Assembly: GCF_022836845.1 (NCBI RefSeq)
Contig: NZ_JAJNNZ010000005.1
Location: forward strand, 124,001 to 188,000
Length of the DNA: 64,000 nt
Source of the DNA: Vibrio gelatinilyticus
Lineage (GTDB): Bacteria; Pseudomonadota; Gammaproteobacteria; Enterobacterales; Vibrionaceae
Direction: 5' to 3'
The position numbers and the translations under genes were made by a program. Position 1 is the stretch's first letter. Every line of letters starts with the position of its first letter. The notes beneath the pieces were generated by a model that ran no database searches, was not told the DNA's origin, and worked only from the letters and a program-made list of their open reading frames with translations. This document shows, piece by piece, positions 48,407 to 57,478 of the stretch.

Positions 48407-49402
48407 ATGAAAAGAACGTTATTAGCGATTGCGGTATCTACATTCTCATTAACTTCAATGGCAAATGATATTTCAGTTACTGAAAGGAATTATGTTATTT
48501 CAGAGTCTGACTGGTATTTCTCTGGGGTTCAAAGCAAAGTAGGTGTTAATACTTGGATGCATGACGATCCGGTGTCATTTGATAATCAACAAGTCATTCG
48601 TTCGAATCGCGATGTGGTGTATTCCATCGCTATTATAGATGTATCTGAAGGCGCTACATTTACTGTGCCCGCTAGTGATGAGTTTCAGATAATTCATATC
48701 ATCGATGAGCATCACTTATTTCACCAAGTTGTGAAGAATGGCGAGTCGATGTATGTAGATTCTGATGATATTAACGGTGACTTTGTTTATCTATTAGCTC
48801 GCACTCGTGATAACGGTGATTATGAAGATACCAAGAAACGTCAATCTCAGCTTAAGTTTGATGCAAAGTCAGCAAAACCGTATCCGAGTAAAGGCTTTAA
48901 TGAAACGGAAGTGATTGAGATGCGCGAAGAATTGGTTCGCCGTATTAATTCTGGAGAACAACCTATTGCTGGACATGACGCCTTCGGGAAAACAATGAAG
49001 GACGTGAATCCTCATAACTATCTGTATGCAGCAGCATATGGTTGGGGAGGTTTGCCAATGACAACGGCTCAATACGTACCAGTACAGGTGACTTCGGAGA
49101 GCTGTCAAACCTGGACAATCAAGAAACCTTCATTGGATTGGAATAATAATGGTTATATGTCAGCGACATTTTATGGCGCAGACGGCTGGATCCATGATGA
49201 AGACTTCTACATTTCTCATGAAAGTATGATTGATTCAGGCGACACGTTTAGCTTTACCACAAATTGTGACACTTCAGCGAGCAACGCTACCGTTGAAGCT
49301 GGTGGTAACTTTTTGATCCGCATGTATCTGCCTGTCGACGCATGGGAAGTCAAAGCTCAGGCCGATGAAATGTATTCTCTTAAAGGCGTCACGAAAAAAT
49401 AA
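48407..49402 (+). CDS. Secreted DUF1254/DUF1214-like protein
   Basis: A 331-residue protein with a signal peptide (ending TSMA). The N-terminal part (QVIRSNRDVVYSIAIIDVSE, ATFTVPASDEFQIIHIIDE) fits DUF1254, and the C-terminal part (WNNNGYMSATFYGADGWI, NFLIRMYLPVDAWE) fits DUF1214. Two cysteines in the second half may pair. The role of this family is unclear; members are often near catabolic genes. It is divergent from a LysR regulator. Confidence 0.75.
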   Translation: MKRTLLAIAVSTFSLTSMANDISVTERNYVISESDWYFSGVQSKVGVNTWMHDDPVSFDNQQVIRSNRDVVYSIAIIDVSEGATFTVPASDEFQIIHIIDEHHLFHQVVKNGESMYVDSDDINGDFVYLLARTRDNGDYEDTKKRQSQLKFDAKSAKPYPSKGFNETEVIEMREELVRRINSGEQPIAGHDAFGKTMKDVNPHNYLYAAAYGWGGLPMTTAQYVPVQVTSESCQTWTIKKPSLDWNNNGYMSATFYGADGWIHDEDFYISHESMIDSGDTFSFTTNCDTSASNATVEAGGNFLIRMYLPVDAWEVKAQADEMYSLKGVTKK

Positions 49403-49819
49403 AAATATTTCTAATTGTTTAACTGGCATTCGTTTTTAACTAAATGAATGCCAACAAATTACAGTGTTTGAGTTTAATTAAAAGGCAACACTATTGTCAG
49501 CGTGGTTAGGCTGAATATTTAATTTTTACTACAGGGAAGGATTATTTCTTTGCTTCTGTTTCGACAAATCTAGTCATGGATAATACATTAGAATAGACAT
49601 GTCTGGTTGGCAGTGGTATTCCCATTTGAAAGTTCACAGAGGTTATACTGTGTTCCATAAAGGATAGTGGAGAAAAAACGATAACAAAAAAGTAGTGGAG
49701 GATTGGTACATAAATATTCCGTTGAAACTACTGCGGCTACCTCAACGTTAACTGAGGGTTACTGATAAAAAATGAATTTAATATATTTGATGCAATATTT
49801 TTACTGAGAAATTTATACC
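49403..49819. other. 417-base gap with a terminator-like hairpin
   Basis: A hairpin GGCATTC / GAATGCC (49425-49431, 49446-49452), extended by T/A pairs, lies about 22 bases after the DUF1254-like stop. The rest is the upstream region of the YadA-like gene. No gene is supported. Confidence 0.5.
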
Positions 49820-50731
49820 ATGAAAAAAACTATCCTCGCAGCTGTTATTTCTTCTGTTTCTTTTGGTGCGTTAGCGAAAGACGAAGGTATTCACTTACCT
49901 GAATATCCAGAGGTGTCTAATCCATCTTGGGAATTTGACTCCAACAATCTAGGATCGGTTCGCGTTAACGACAACAATGGTGCTATTCGTATTACTGGCG
50001 ACAATGGAAACAAAGTCCGAATTCTCTCTGACAACACAGTACGAGTGAATGGGCAGAAAACGGATTTTACTTTTAAGCAGGGCAGCGGGATTGTCGATGC
50101 AAAAGGTAATACAGTCGTTGGTGTTGAGCACAGCTTAGAGAATGGCACACGTAATATCACTTTCAACGGAGAGAAGCATCAAGGCGATATCACAGTTGGT
50201 GTTACAGAGGATGGTACGATCTACCGCACTGAAAACTTAGGTGGAGAAAAGCCAGCGACGCCGGAGGTTACACCGCCAGTAGGTAATCCAGCAGAAAAAC
50301 CAAACGATAAGGAACTAGAACGTCCTGAAATGCCTCCTGCAACGAATCCTGATTTACCTGTTCGAGATGCAATTGAGTCAACTCGCACCAGCTATCAAAA
50401 CGACTTAGCTGCTACTAACGACCGTATTGACAACTTAGAAGCAGCGTTCGAACAACAAGCGCATCAGCTTAACGAGCTTGATGAGCGTATGGATGGTGTG
50501 ACAGCGTCTATGCACGCTATTACCAACGCGCGTCCTTTTGTTCAAGAAGGTGAATTCGCGATGGGTGCTGGTGTAGGTTTCGCTGGTAGCAAAGAAGCGG
50601 TAGCGGTCGGTGGTGCCATGGGATTGACAGATAACCTTTCTGCCTCATTTACTGTGAACTATGAATCATCTGGTACTTACTCGAGATCTCAAGTATCGGG
50701 TGGTGCGGGTCTTCAATATACGTTTAAGTAG
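49820..50731 (+). CDS. YadA-like trimeric surface protein
   Basis: A 303-residue protein with a signal peptide (ending FGALA). A beta-rich passenger (about 20-140) is followed by a Pro/Glu-rich linker (about 145-185), a coiled coil (about 190-235; DRIDNLEAAFEQQAHQLNEL) and a C-terminal four-strand membrane anchor (FAMGAGVGFAGSKEAVAVGG, ending GLQYTFK). This order is that of trimeric autotransporters, but with a short passenger. It may be an adhesin; the ligand is unknown. Confidence 0.8.
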   Translation: MKKTILAAVISSVSFGALAKDEGIHLPEYPEVSNPSWEFDSNNLGSVRVNDNNGAIRITGDNGNKVRILSDNTVRVNGQKTDFTFKQGSGIVDAKGNTVVGVEHSLENGTRNITFNGEKHQGDITVGVTEDGTIYRTENLGGEKPATPEVTPPVGNPAEKPNDKELERPEMPPATNPDLPVRDAIESTRTSYQNDLAATNDRIDNLEAAFEQQAHQLNELDERMDGVTASMHAITNARPFVQEGEFAMGAGVGFAGSKEAVAVGGAMGLTDNLSASFTVNYESSGTYSRSQVSGGAGLQYTFK

Positions 50732-51177
50732 TTATCTAGTCTTATTTAGCCCTTCAGAAGAGGGGCTAATTTACTACACATTGTAGTCAATCAAAATGAT
50801 CAACGACCCCATGCTGAGAGACCTATCTAGGTTAGACAATGAGAGTCTTCGTTACTTTTGCTCTTTAGAAAGGACACACACCTAAAGTGTCTTCTAGACC
50901 ATTTAAAAACGCTTGAAAGGTAACGCCCCTCACCGCCTTGAACTTCACCTTGAACTTCACCTTGATAAGGTGTGTGATAAGGTGTGTGTCCTTTTATTTG
51001 TTTCTAGAAAGCCACTGTTTTCGGTTGATGCTACCTCATGTTGTCATTGCCGATTCACGTTGCGATTATCACAAGCGTAGAGTTTTTTAAAGAATTTTAT
51101 AAAAGGTCGATACAGTTCAAGCTTTTACTTTTTATAGACTCCTATTATAGATAATAAATTCTATTAGGAAGACAGCT
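50732..51177. other. 446-base gap containing the second full repeat element
   Basis: It contains the 120-bp repeat (listed separately) and the upstream region of the membrane transferase gene, with AGGA at 51166-51169 serving the TTG start. A weak inverted repeat follows the YadA-like gene. No other gene is seen. Confidence 0.5.
50872..50991. repeat. Full-length 120-bp GGACACAC-type repeat with two 12-bp duplications
   Basis: It starts GGACACACACCT and ends AGGTGTGTGTCC, a perfect 12-bp terminal inverted repeat. Relative to the 96-bp copy at 32172 it has two extra 12-bp blocks: AACTTCACCTTG is doubled on one arm of the inner hairpin and ATAAGGTGTGTG on the other arm. The remainder is identical across about 70 bases. 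Confidence 0.9.
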
Positions 51178-53085
51178 TTGATTGATGGTATAAGCTCTAG
51201 AAACTTCTATTCTAATGTAATAATCAGTACGGTCCTTTATTGTTATTTTTTCATTCTTACCGAATGGCTATTTTTCTTCACAAAGCCTTCATTTTTAAGT
51301 TATTTAACAACATTTGAGAGTCTCGAAACTCTAATGTTGGCTCCTATACCTCTTATTGCATTATCAACTATTATTGTTGTAGCTCTTTCCATAATATCTT
51401 ACGCAATTGGTCAGAGTTCATTCTATCTAGAAAAATCCATTAGGATTATCGCTTTATCTATCCCATCATTAATAGTAACATGTGCTATTTTCCTTCTAAT
51501 TGAAAACTTTACATATATTGCGTTTAACATTTCATCAATATCAAGTTCGAATGAGATAGCGCGCTATGCATATTTATGCTTTCTCTTTATTATTTTCATA
51601 TATACCATACTTCGAGTAAGTCAGGCAAACTCAAATGATGGTATAATTCATTCATATAACTTTTTTATTAAGCGTTCGACCTATATACTCCTATTAATAT
51701 CATTCTTAACGGCTCTATCATCATACCGCCCACCATTTCCTATAGACATGGATATTAATAATAGTCAGTCAAGAAATGAACTACCAAATATAATAATTTT
51801 AAGTTCCGATGGTATAAATGCAGAAAATATGTCAGTTTATGGAAATGAACGAAAAACAACGCCATTTTTGGAAAGTATTATTGATGAAACTCTAATCTTT
51901 CATAACCATTGGACGAATTCATCGCCAACAACGGGATCAATTGGTGCTCTACTGAGTGGGAAGTATCCAACTTCAACCAAAGTTATTTACAGACCAGACA
52001 CCTTCAAAGCTCAAGATATGTATCAACACCTGCCTGGTATTCTTTTAAAGCTAGGATACTACAATATTGATCTTAGTATTCGGCACTATGCCGACGCTAA
52101 CGATCTTAAGCTACGCAATTCCTTCCACTATGCGAATCATCGTGATCTGATTACTACTGCAAAACCACTATACACCTATTTTTTGCTCAGGTGGCCTTCT
52201 GCAATGCAATTTATTGAACAGAGTTGGCAACGTATTTACGGTCGACTTGCTCATTTGAGTAATCAAACACCAATGGGTAATCCATTCAAATTTTTGGGAC
52301 ACGGGCATTCTCCGACAGAGCAGTCTCCTGATAAAAGTCGAATTAATTTACTTAAACAACAAATCCTCACAGCTCAACGCCCTTTATTTGCCCATGTACA
52401 CCTTCTCGGAACTCACGGACCCAAGTTCTATTATGAAGAACCTGTATTTACCAAAACGAAAGAGCAAGCAGAAACTTGGATGGAAGACCATTATGACAAT
52501 GCCATATACCAATGGGATGCATATATCCAAGAAGTCTATCAGATGTTAGAAAAAGTCGGTCAACTGAACAATACAATACTAATAATTAATAGCGATCATG
52601 GTAAGCGTTGGGCTGCAAACGAAACTCTGCCCTTGATAATCCGGTTTCCCTATGGTGAATATGCCAAAAAACACATCCAACCTTCCCAGAGGCTTGATAT
52701 CGCTCCAACGATATTAAATTACCTGAACATAAAAACACCACAATGGATGGATGGGTATGACCTCCTAGATCGCCCTAATATTAGTTACCCTATATTTATA
52801 GTCGGAGCAAAACCAGGCTTAAAGCAGAATGAAGCTGAAGCCGGTGCTGTATCTGCTGATCTTTCCCCTCCTTTTTATACTTTGGGGAGAATATCAATGG
52901 CATATTGTGGAAACATTTATTCTATTAATATCAATTCAAACCAGAAACCCATAATAACTGAAGAAGGTGTCCATGTTAAAACTAGACACTGTCGCCACGA
53001 TACCTTAGATAAAAATACTGCCTATAAAATGATAATTGAACATCTTAGAAAACATAACTTTGATGTAAAACACCTTGAAAAGTAA
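51178..53085 (+). CDS. Membrane sulfatase-fold transferase (phosphoethanolamine/phosphoglycerol transferase-like)
   Basis: A 635-residue inner-membrane protein starting at TTG 51178 with AGGA eight bases upstream. Five or so helices fill the first ~190 residues. A periplasmic alkaline-phosphatase-superfamily domain follows: metal ligand in IILSSDGINAENMSVYG, putative nucleophile Thr in NSSPTTGSIGALLSGKYP, then HLLGTHGPKF and INSDHGKRW. It likely transfers a head group to an envelope glycan or lipid. It is very AT-rich relative to the neighbours, suggesting transfer. It converges with the NoeA-like gene. Confidence 0.8.
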   Translation: MIDGISSRNFYSNVIISTVLYCYFFILTEWLFFFTKPSFLSYLTTFESLETLMLAPIPLIALSTIIVVALSIISYAIGQSSFYLEKSIRIIALSIPSLIVTCAIFLLIENFTYIAFNISSISSSNEIARYAYLCFLFIIFIYTILRVSQANSNDGIIHSYNFFIKRSTYILLLISFLTALSSYRPPFPIDMDINNSQSRNELPNIIILSSDGINAENMSVYGNERKTTPFLESIIDETLIFHNHWTNSSPTTGSIGALLSGKYPTSTKVIYRPDTFKAQDMYQHLPGILLKLGYYNIDLSIRHYADANDLKLRNSFHYANHRDLITTAKPLYTYFLLRWPSAMQFIEQSWQRIYGRLAHLSNQTPMGNPFKFLGHGHSPTEQSPDKSRINLLKQQILTAQRPLFAHVHLLGTHGPKFYYEEPVFTKTKEQAETWMEDHYDNAIYQWDAYIQEVYQMLEKVGQLNNTILIINSDHGKRWAANETLPLIIRFPYGEYAKKHIQPSQRLDIAPTILNYLNIKTPQWMDGYDLLDRPNISYPIFIVGAKPGLKQNEAEAGAVSADLSPPFYTLGRISMAYCGNIYSININSNQKPIITEEGVHVKTRHCRHDTLDKNTAYKMIIEHLRKHNFDVKHLEK

Positions 53086-53086
53086 G

Positions 53087-54487
53087 TTAGTCTTTGTATA
53101 GAATATAAATTGTTCTACAGGAGTCCGGCACTAACTCCTTTTTAACCACAGTAAACTTCCCTTGTAATGCTTCTTCGAATCCATCTTCATGGTAATCAGG
53201 AAAAACATCCTCGCGAGTTTCTAGTAAAACTTTTACTTGTGAATCTATTTTAGGAACAAACTCTATAATTAATATTTCAGTTACAAGTGAATGAAACATA
53301 TCAACTATTTTATTTAATGGCGTATTATTTACTATTGCCAAATGATGAATTAAAGCCAAAGCAATTATCACTTGAAAATTACCTCTCTGAGAAAACGAAA
53401 TACGTTCTTTATTTTCATAACCTATCGCTGGCGATGGATTGAATAGATCTAACACAACAGGAAGTATTGATATCTCCTTGTTGGCTTTAGCCGCTAAGTA
53501 GTTATGTTCAACTGCAACTTCATCTATATCAAAGGAAACCACTTGTTTCGCGTATTTTGCAGCGAGACGGCTAAAGTTTCCTGCATTGGCACCAATGTCT
53601 GCAAGCAAGGGGATGTCTTTGCTGATGCTACATAGAAACTTCTCAACAATATCTAGTTTTCCGTCCATTGCCAGCGAGTTGTAGTTGGTATTCTCATAAT
53701 AATTACCCCACTCCGAGTTTCTTGGTAACCAATCGATCCCTTCTACGGAATGTTTCAGGTTATTAACCAGAGCCAACAATTTAGTTTTTGTCAGATTGCT
53801 TTTAATTTTCTTTGCTCGAACAACACGTTCCTTGGTAGAGTTTCCATAGTGGGCTTGCATTTTGGCATGTAAATGTATGTGCGATAGGGTACTGATATTA
53901 AACCAACTTCTTACGGGCAGAAGTTTGCTCGCTAAATCCAGAGGAATGCCATCAATATAGAGTTGAGCCATTCTCCCAAGACGATAATCTCGCCACTTTT
54001 TTAAAGATAACGGTACCAAAAAATGCTGACAAAATTGACGATACGCAGTCCACGCACCACTTGTGTAACGAATGAAAGATAATGTATCAATAAATATAGG
54101 TTTACCTTCAAAAAACTGTACATTGTATGCACTGGCATCTTTCAACGTAAATCCATATTCCAGTGCCAATAGTTGAATGTTCAATGTAAGCAAAGCTGCG
54201 TCTTTCAACTGACTAAAAGTCCATTCATACGGATATGTAAGATAAGGTATATAATTAGGTTTTAGAATTTTGTAGGCTTCATGGGTGTCATTACCCATTA
54301 ATTCAACCTCTTTGTGATCTACGACATATCCCTTGTCTAACAAAGCCTGATGGAGGCCACTGTTAATATAAGCATCAAACTCATCCTTAAAGACCTCATT
54401 CACTTGCCTATATAGATTACCGTCATGAGTAAAAACAAATCCACTGCTGTCTCGAAATGAAGCATCATGTTCCTGAAATCCATTCAT
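53087..54487 (-). CDS. NoeA-like SAM-dependent methyltransferase
   Basis: A 466-residue protein from ATG 54487 (MNGFQEHDASF); the frame extends to 54559, but that part overlaps the divergent gene's upstream region. The SAM site is LLADIGANAGNFSRLAA, with VVSFDIDEVAVEHNY and LALIHHLAIVNN. The N-terminal half (EWTFSQLKDAALLTLN, KDASAYNVQFFEGKPIFID) resembles a kinase-like fold seen in NoeA-type proteins. It probably modifies a surface glycan. Confidence 0.75.
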   Translation of the reverse strand: MNGFQEHDASFRDSSGFVFTHDGNLYRQVNEVFKDEFDAYINSGLHQALLDKGYVVDHKEVELMGNDTHEAYKILKPNYIPYLTYPYEWTFSQLKDAALLTLNIQLLALEYGFTLKDASAYNVQFFEGKPIFIDTLSFIRYTSGAWTAYRQFCQHFLVPLSLKKWRDYRLGRMAQLYIDGIPLDLASKLLPVRSWFNISTLSHIHLHAKMQAHYGNSTKERVVRAKKIKSNLTKTKLLALVNNLKHSVEGIDWLPRNSEWGNYYENTNYNSLAMDGKLDIVEKFLCSISKDIPLLADIGANAGNFSRLAAKYAKQVVSFDIDEVAVEHNYLAAKANKEISILPVVLDLFNPSPAIGYENKERISFSQRGNFQVIIALALIHHLAIVNNTPLNKIVDMFHSLVTEILIIEFVPKIDSQVKVLLETREDVFPDYHEDGFEEALQGKFTVVKKELVPDSCRTIYILYKD

Positions 54488-54603
54488 ATTTCTTTCGCTA
54501 TTCCTTTTCCCAACACTACTAACAACTATAGTTGAATCCCTCCTTGCTGTTAGCCACAAGTATGACCTATATTCTATTTATTAAAAATTATTGGGAATTG
54601 ACA

Positions 54604-54852
54604 ATGATTTGTTCAAAACCAAGCAAGCTTGCCATACTTTTGGTTGTTGTTAGCGCTCCAGCCCACGCATATCTAGACCCAGGAACAGGCAGTGTTATCC
54701 TACAGGTAGTCATCGCAACAATTGCAGCGGGTTTTGCAACATTAAGGCTATGGAAAACTCAGTTGGTAAACTTTTTTTATCGTATTAAAGGTAACAAGAG
54801 ACAAGAATCGTCTCACAATGATTCAGAGTCAGATCCAAACCCGAGAGATTAA
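54604..54852 (+). CDS. Small membrane protein with YLDPGTGS motif
   Basis: An 82-residue protein from ATG 54604. A signal-like helix ending in AHA is followed by YLDPGTGSVILQVVIATIA and a second helix, then a charged tail. The YLDPGTGS motif marks a family of small proteins often found beside NoeA-like methyltransferases and sulfatase-fold transferases. It is divergent from the methyltransferase gene. The role is unknown, probably accessory to the same envelope modification. Confidence 0.7.
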   Translation: MICSKPSKLAILLVVVSAPAHAYLDPGTGSVILQVVIATIAAGFATLRLWKTQLVNFFYRIKGNKRQESSHNDSESDPNPRD

Positions 54853-54921
54853 ACCATTTAGAATTGACACCTTAAGTATCAAAGCCTACTAAGCCGCTCA
54901 AACTTGTAAGACTCAAGATCT

Positions 54922-55223
54922 CTATACAGTTTCAAGCTTTAGAAAATACTGTTTTTCATATTCATTTGGTGGAAGCCCCTCATGAGTACCATGATTTCGT
55001 TGGGGTTATAGAAACACTCAATATAGTCATATATCTATGAACAGGCTTCATCGTGGGTTTTGTAGGTTGTCCTCTTTATTCGGTCTTTTATGAGTAATGA
55101 GAAAAAGCTTTCCGAAATTGCATTATCATGACAGTTTCCCTTTCGACTTATAAAACGTTTAATGTATGAACGCCTAAGGTTTTTGTCCTTATATTTTTCA
55201 TTTGGGCGACCACATCCTGGCAA
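54922..55223 (-). pseudogene. C-terminal relic of an IS3-family transposase (OrfB)
   Basis: The minus strand reads SRKGNCHDNAISESFFSLL and RIKRTTYKTHDEACS, then a TAG stop, IYDYIECFYNPNE, and after a frame change HGTHEGLPPNEYEKQYF and LKLETV before TAG at 54922. These are the ordered end motifs of IS3-family integrase-type transposases. The N-terminal catalytic part is missing. One in-frame stop and one frameshift show it is dead. Confidence 0.88.
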
Positions 55224-55373
55224 ATTTTGCCGATCCGAACTTCAACCAGCTGTTCGTGCTTTTTCATTGAGGAGGGCAACAGTTGCAGAAGAGAACGTTA
55301 ATAAAAGCTTGGAAGGGGTAAAGCTGGCAAACTCATTCGCTGGCCGAAACCGACGTTTTAGAGCAAAGAATTA

Positions 55374-55405
55374 ACGCCAAGCGAGCTTTTCTCGCTCGGC
55401 GCTAA
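55374..55405 (-). terminator. Hairpin terminator of the lipoprotein gene
   Basis: On the minus strand AGCGCCGAGCGAG pairs with CTCGCTTGGCGTT around a short A-rich loop, directly after the stop at 55410. The T-run is weak. Confidence 0.6.
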
Positions 55406-55409
55406 AAAA

Positions 55410-55943
55410 TTATTGGCATTGGTTGAGGCTAACAGCGACTGGATTGGCCTTCTGGTCAAACTTAACAGACCAAACGTATTTACCTGCCGCTTCAATGGTT
55501 GATTTGGTGTCTTTACCGTAGCCACCCCATTTCAGTACTTTGGTTTCACCAACGTTCAGAACTCGGCCTTCTGCGGTATACTGCGGTTTCCAGTCCGATG
55601 CCGCGTATTGCATTGAGTATTTGCCAGGTTGCTCTTCGACAACGGTTTGATACAGGCCATCACCTTTGTGCTCAAACGCGCGAGCATCGATGTGCTTCCA
55701 ACTTGCTCCTGGGAAGGTACCCACTACATAAAGCGTTTTGCTGACGGGGCCGGCTTCAGAAACCGTTGGGTTATCACACGAAGCCATCATAGCCGTGTCA
55801 ACGCCAGCAGGCGCTGGCGCGACAGCTGCAGTTGTCGTTACTGCCGCACTATCGTCCGCTGAAGATGTTGCTGGATCCGACGCACAGCCGAACATTAGTG
55901 CACTCATCACTGCCATAGACAGAGCAGATTTCATTGATGTCAT
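55410..55943 (-). CDS. Hypothetical lipoprotein
   Basis: A 177-residue lipoprotein with AAGGA upstream of ATG 55943 and a lipobox (LMFGC). An Ala/Pro/Thr-rich spacer (about 20-50) leads to a ~125-residue beta-rich domain (KTLYVVGTFPGASWKHID, LYQTVVEEQPGKYSMQYA) that looks like an immunoglobulin-type or early-set sugar-binding fold. Two cysteines at the two ends may pair. Function is unknown. Confidence 0.65.
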   Translation of the reverse strand: MTSMKSALSMAVMSALMFGCASDPATSSADDSAAVTTTAAVAPAPAGVDTAMMASCDNPTVSEAGPVSKTLYVVGTFPGASWKHIDARAFEHKGDGLYQTVVEEQPGKYSMQYAASDWKPQYTAEGRVLNVGETKVLKWGGYGKDTKSTIEAAGKYVWSVKFDQKANPVAVSLNQCQ

Positions 55944-56300
55944 GGGTTATCCTTGTTTGTTTTTGATTAATACATAGCCAGCTTAATGTGAGCGAATTTC
56001 AAGCCGTTCATCCTGTAAGCTGACGTTAAGGGGCGTAGTGATAAGGGTGAGAGGAATAGGTCACAAAGCGTGCAAGAAATTTGCAACCTTGTGCGAACTG
56101 GTTTGGATAAATTGTCTGCCAAACTTTCGGCTTAATGGATTGGCCAGATATATTTGTTTATTAAGGTGTAATTTTGTGGAATTTACTACCATATACATCA
56201 AATTGATAACAGGATCGATTTTGGTGCATGCGAATCAATTCAGCTTGCGACATAGTTATTGACTGGGGGTTAAGGTGTGCGTCCCTTTAATTAAAAGGCC
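55944..56300. other. 357-base gap with a solo repeat end
   Basis: It includes the promoter region of the lipoprotein gene and, at 56272-56289, a solo end of the repeat (AAGGTGTGCGTCCCTTT) just past the stop of the ycaQ-like gene. Nothing else was recognised. Confidence 0.5.
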
Positions 56301-57467
56301 TCACACAATGATTGTCTTATCAATGTTGTAGCTATCGCAGTGATTAAATAGGGCAAATGCCGTCAGTTCTTTTGCTAGGGCATGATCAAATTCTTCATCT
56401 CGCGATAAGTGGGACTCGATGTAGAGCTTGAACACTTCAAGATGAGCACGATTTCGATGAGCCTTACAATCCACTCGAGCGACTAATCGACCATCCCATA
56501 AGATCGGCAGCACAAAATAGCCATACTGTCTTTTGGCTGCCGGAACGTAACACTCTAGCAGGTAATCGAAGTTAAAAAACCTACGCAGCCTGTCGCGTTG
56601 GATGATGAAGCTATCGAAAGGTGAAAGCAGCTTTGCTTGACGGCGGTTTATTCGTTTGCCTAGCAATTCAAGTGATTCAGGTAGCACAAAATAGGCTTCA
56701 CCGTTGACGGTCACTTGCTCGATCTTGCCCATTTCTGCTAGCTCTAGCAGCGCCTTTTTTACTAAAGGTTTGGTACCTTTTCGTAAGTAACTCATCTCAA
56801 TTATAGTGGCAATACCATGGGTTTTTAGTGTGTTTAGCACCAAAAACTGGGCGTGTTCATCAGCGGTAGGCATCCGTGTATCTACGCCATTTTCTAGTAC
56901 TCTCTCGGTCAAATCATACACTTTGTGAAACTTTCTACGCTCGCTGATCATCAGGTCGCCTTGCATGTACAGCGTTTCCAGAGCTTGCTTTGTGGGTTTA
57001 CTCTCCCAGGCTTGCTTCTTTATTGTGATGGAGTTGACCGCATTTTGGGCAAAGTCTTTGGCCATCAAAGGGCCATCAATGGTGATTTTATTCAGTACTT
57101 CTGCCATTAGCTTGGGATTCTTCTTAAACCAATGGTTTTGTTGACCCGACTTGAGGGCGTGTTTTTGAGGTAAAGAGAAGCGATAATTTTGCATATCGAG
57201 ATATGAGGCCGCGTGTGACCAATACTCATAAGCCACTTTATCTCGCACCATACGATCAAGATGATCGGGTGAGTAGCGGTGGTTGCGACTCCAAAGTGTA
57301 TGATGATGAGCACGCTGAACCACAGAAATCGTGTCGATCTGCACGTACCCCAAGCCTCTCATTGCTTGTACTGACTGCTGATAGGCTGTTCCACCAAGAG
57401 ACTGAGAAGGAAGACCTTGTGATAGCAGCGCTAATTTTTGAGCTTGAATGAGAGACAATGACTGCAT
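56301..57467 (-). CDS. ycaQ: YcaQ/AlkX-like DNA glycosylase
   Basis: A 388-residue protein of the winged-helix HTH_42 family. YcaQ of E. coli is a glycosylase acting on interstrand crosslinks and bulky alkylated bases. The QxD catalytic motif is present in LGYVQIDTISVVQRAHHH. Conserved YEYWSHAASYLDM and LLSPFDSFIIQRDRL also fit. It is 11 bases after the MFS gene on the same strand, so the two form an operon. Confidence 0.8.
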   Translation of the reverse strand: MQSLSLIQAQKLALLSQGLPSQSLGGTAYQQSVQAMRGLGYVQIDTISVVQRAHHHTLWSRNHRYSPDHLDRMVRDKVAYEYWSHAASYLDMQNYRFSLPQKHALKSGQQNHWFKKNPKLMAEVLNKITIDGPLMAKDFAQNAVNSITIKKQAWESKPTKQALETLYMQGDLMISERRKFHKVYDLTERVLENGVDTRMPTADEHAQFLVLNTLKTHGIATIIEMSYLRKGTKPLVKKALLELAEMGKIEQVTVNGEAYFVLPESLELLGKRINRRQAKLLSPFDSFIIQRDRLRRFFNFDYLLECYVPAAKRQYGYFVLPILWDGRLVARVDCKAHRNRAHLEVFKLYIESHLSRDEEFDHALAKELTAFALFNHCDSYNIDKTIIV

Positions 57468-57478
57468 GAATACCTCAT

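Larger units (their letters stand above)
54853..55409. other. 557-base gap holding a transposase relic and a hairpin
   Basis: Most of it is the IS3 relic (54922-55223, listed separately). The stretch 55224-55370 has an open frame on the plus strand with no recognisable family. The right end holds the terminator of the next minus-strand gene. Confidence 0.5.

Noticed and set aside
55162..55374. 70-codon plus-strand frame beside the IS3 relic.
   Set aside because: It overlaps the transposase relic on the other strand and shows no family.
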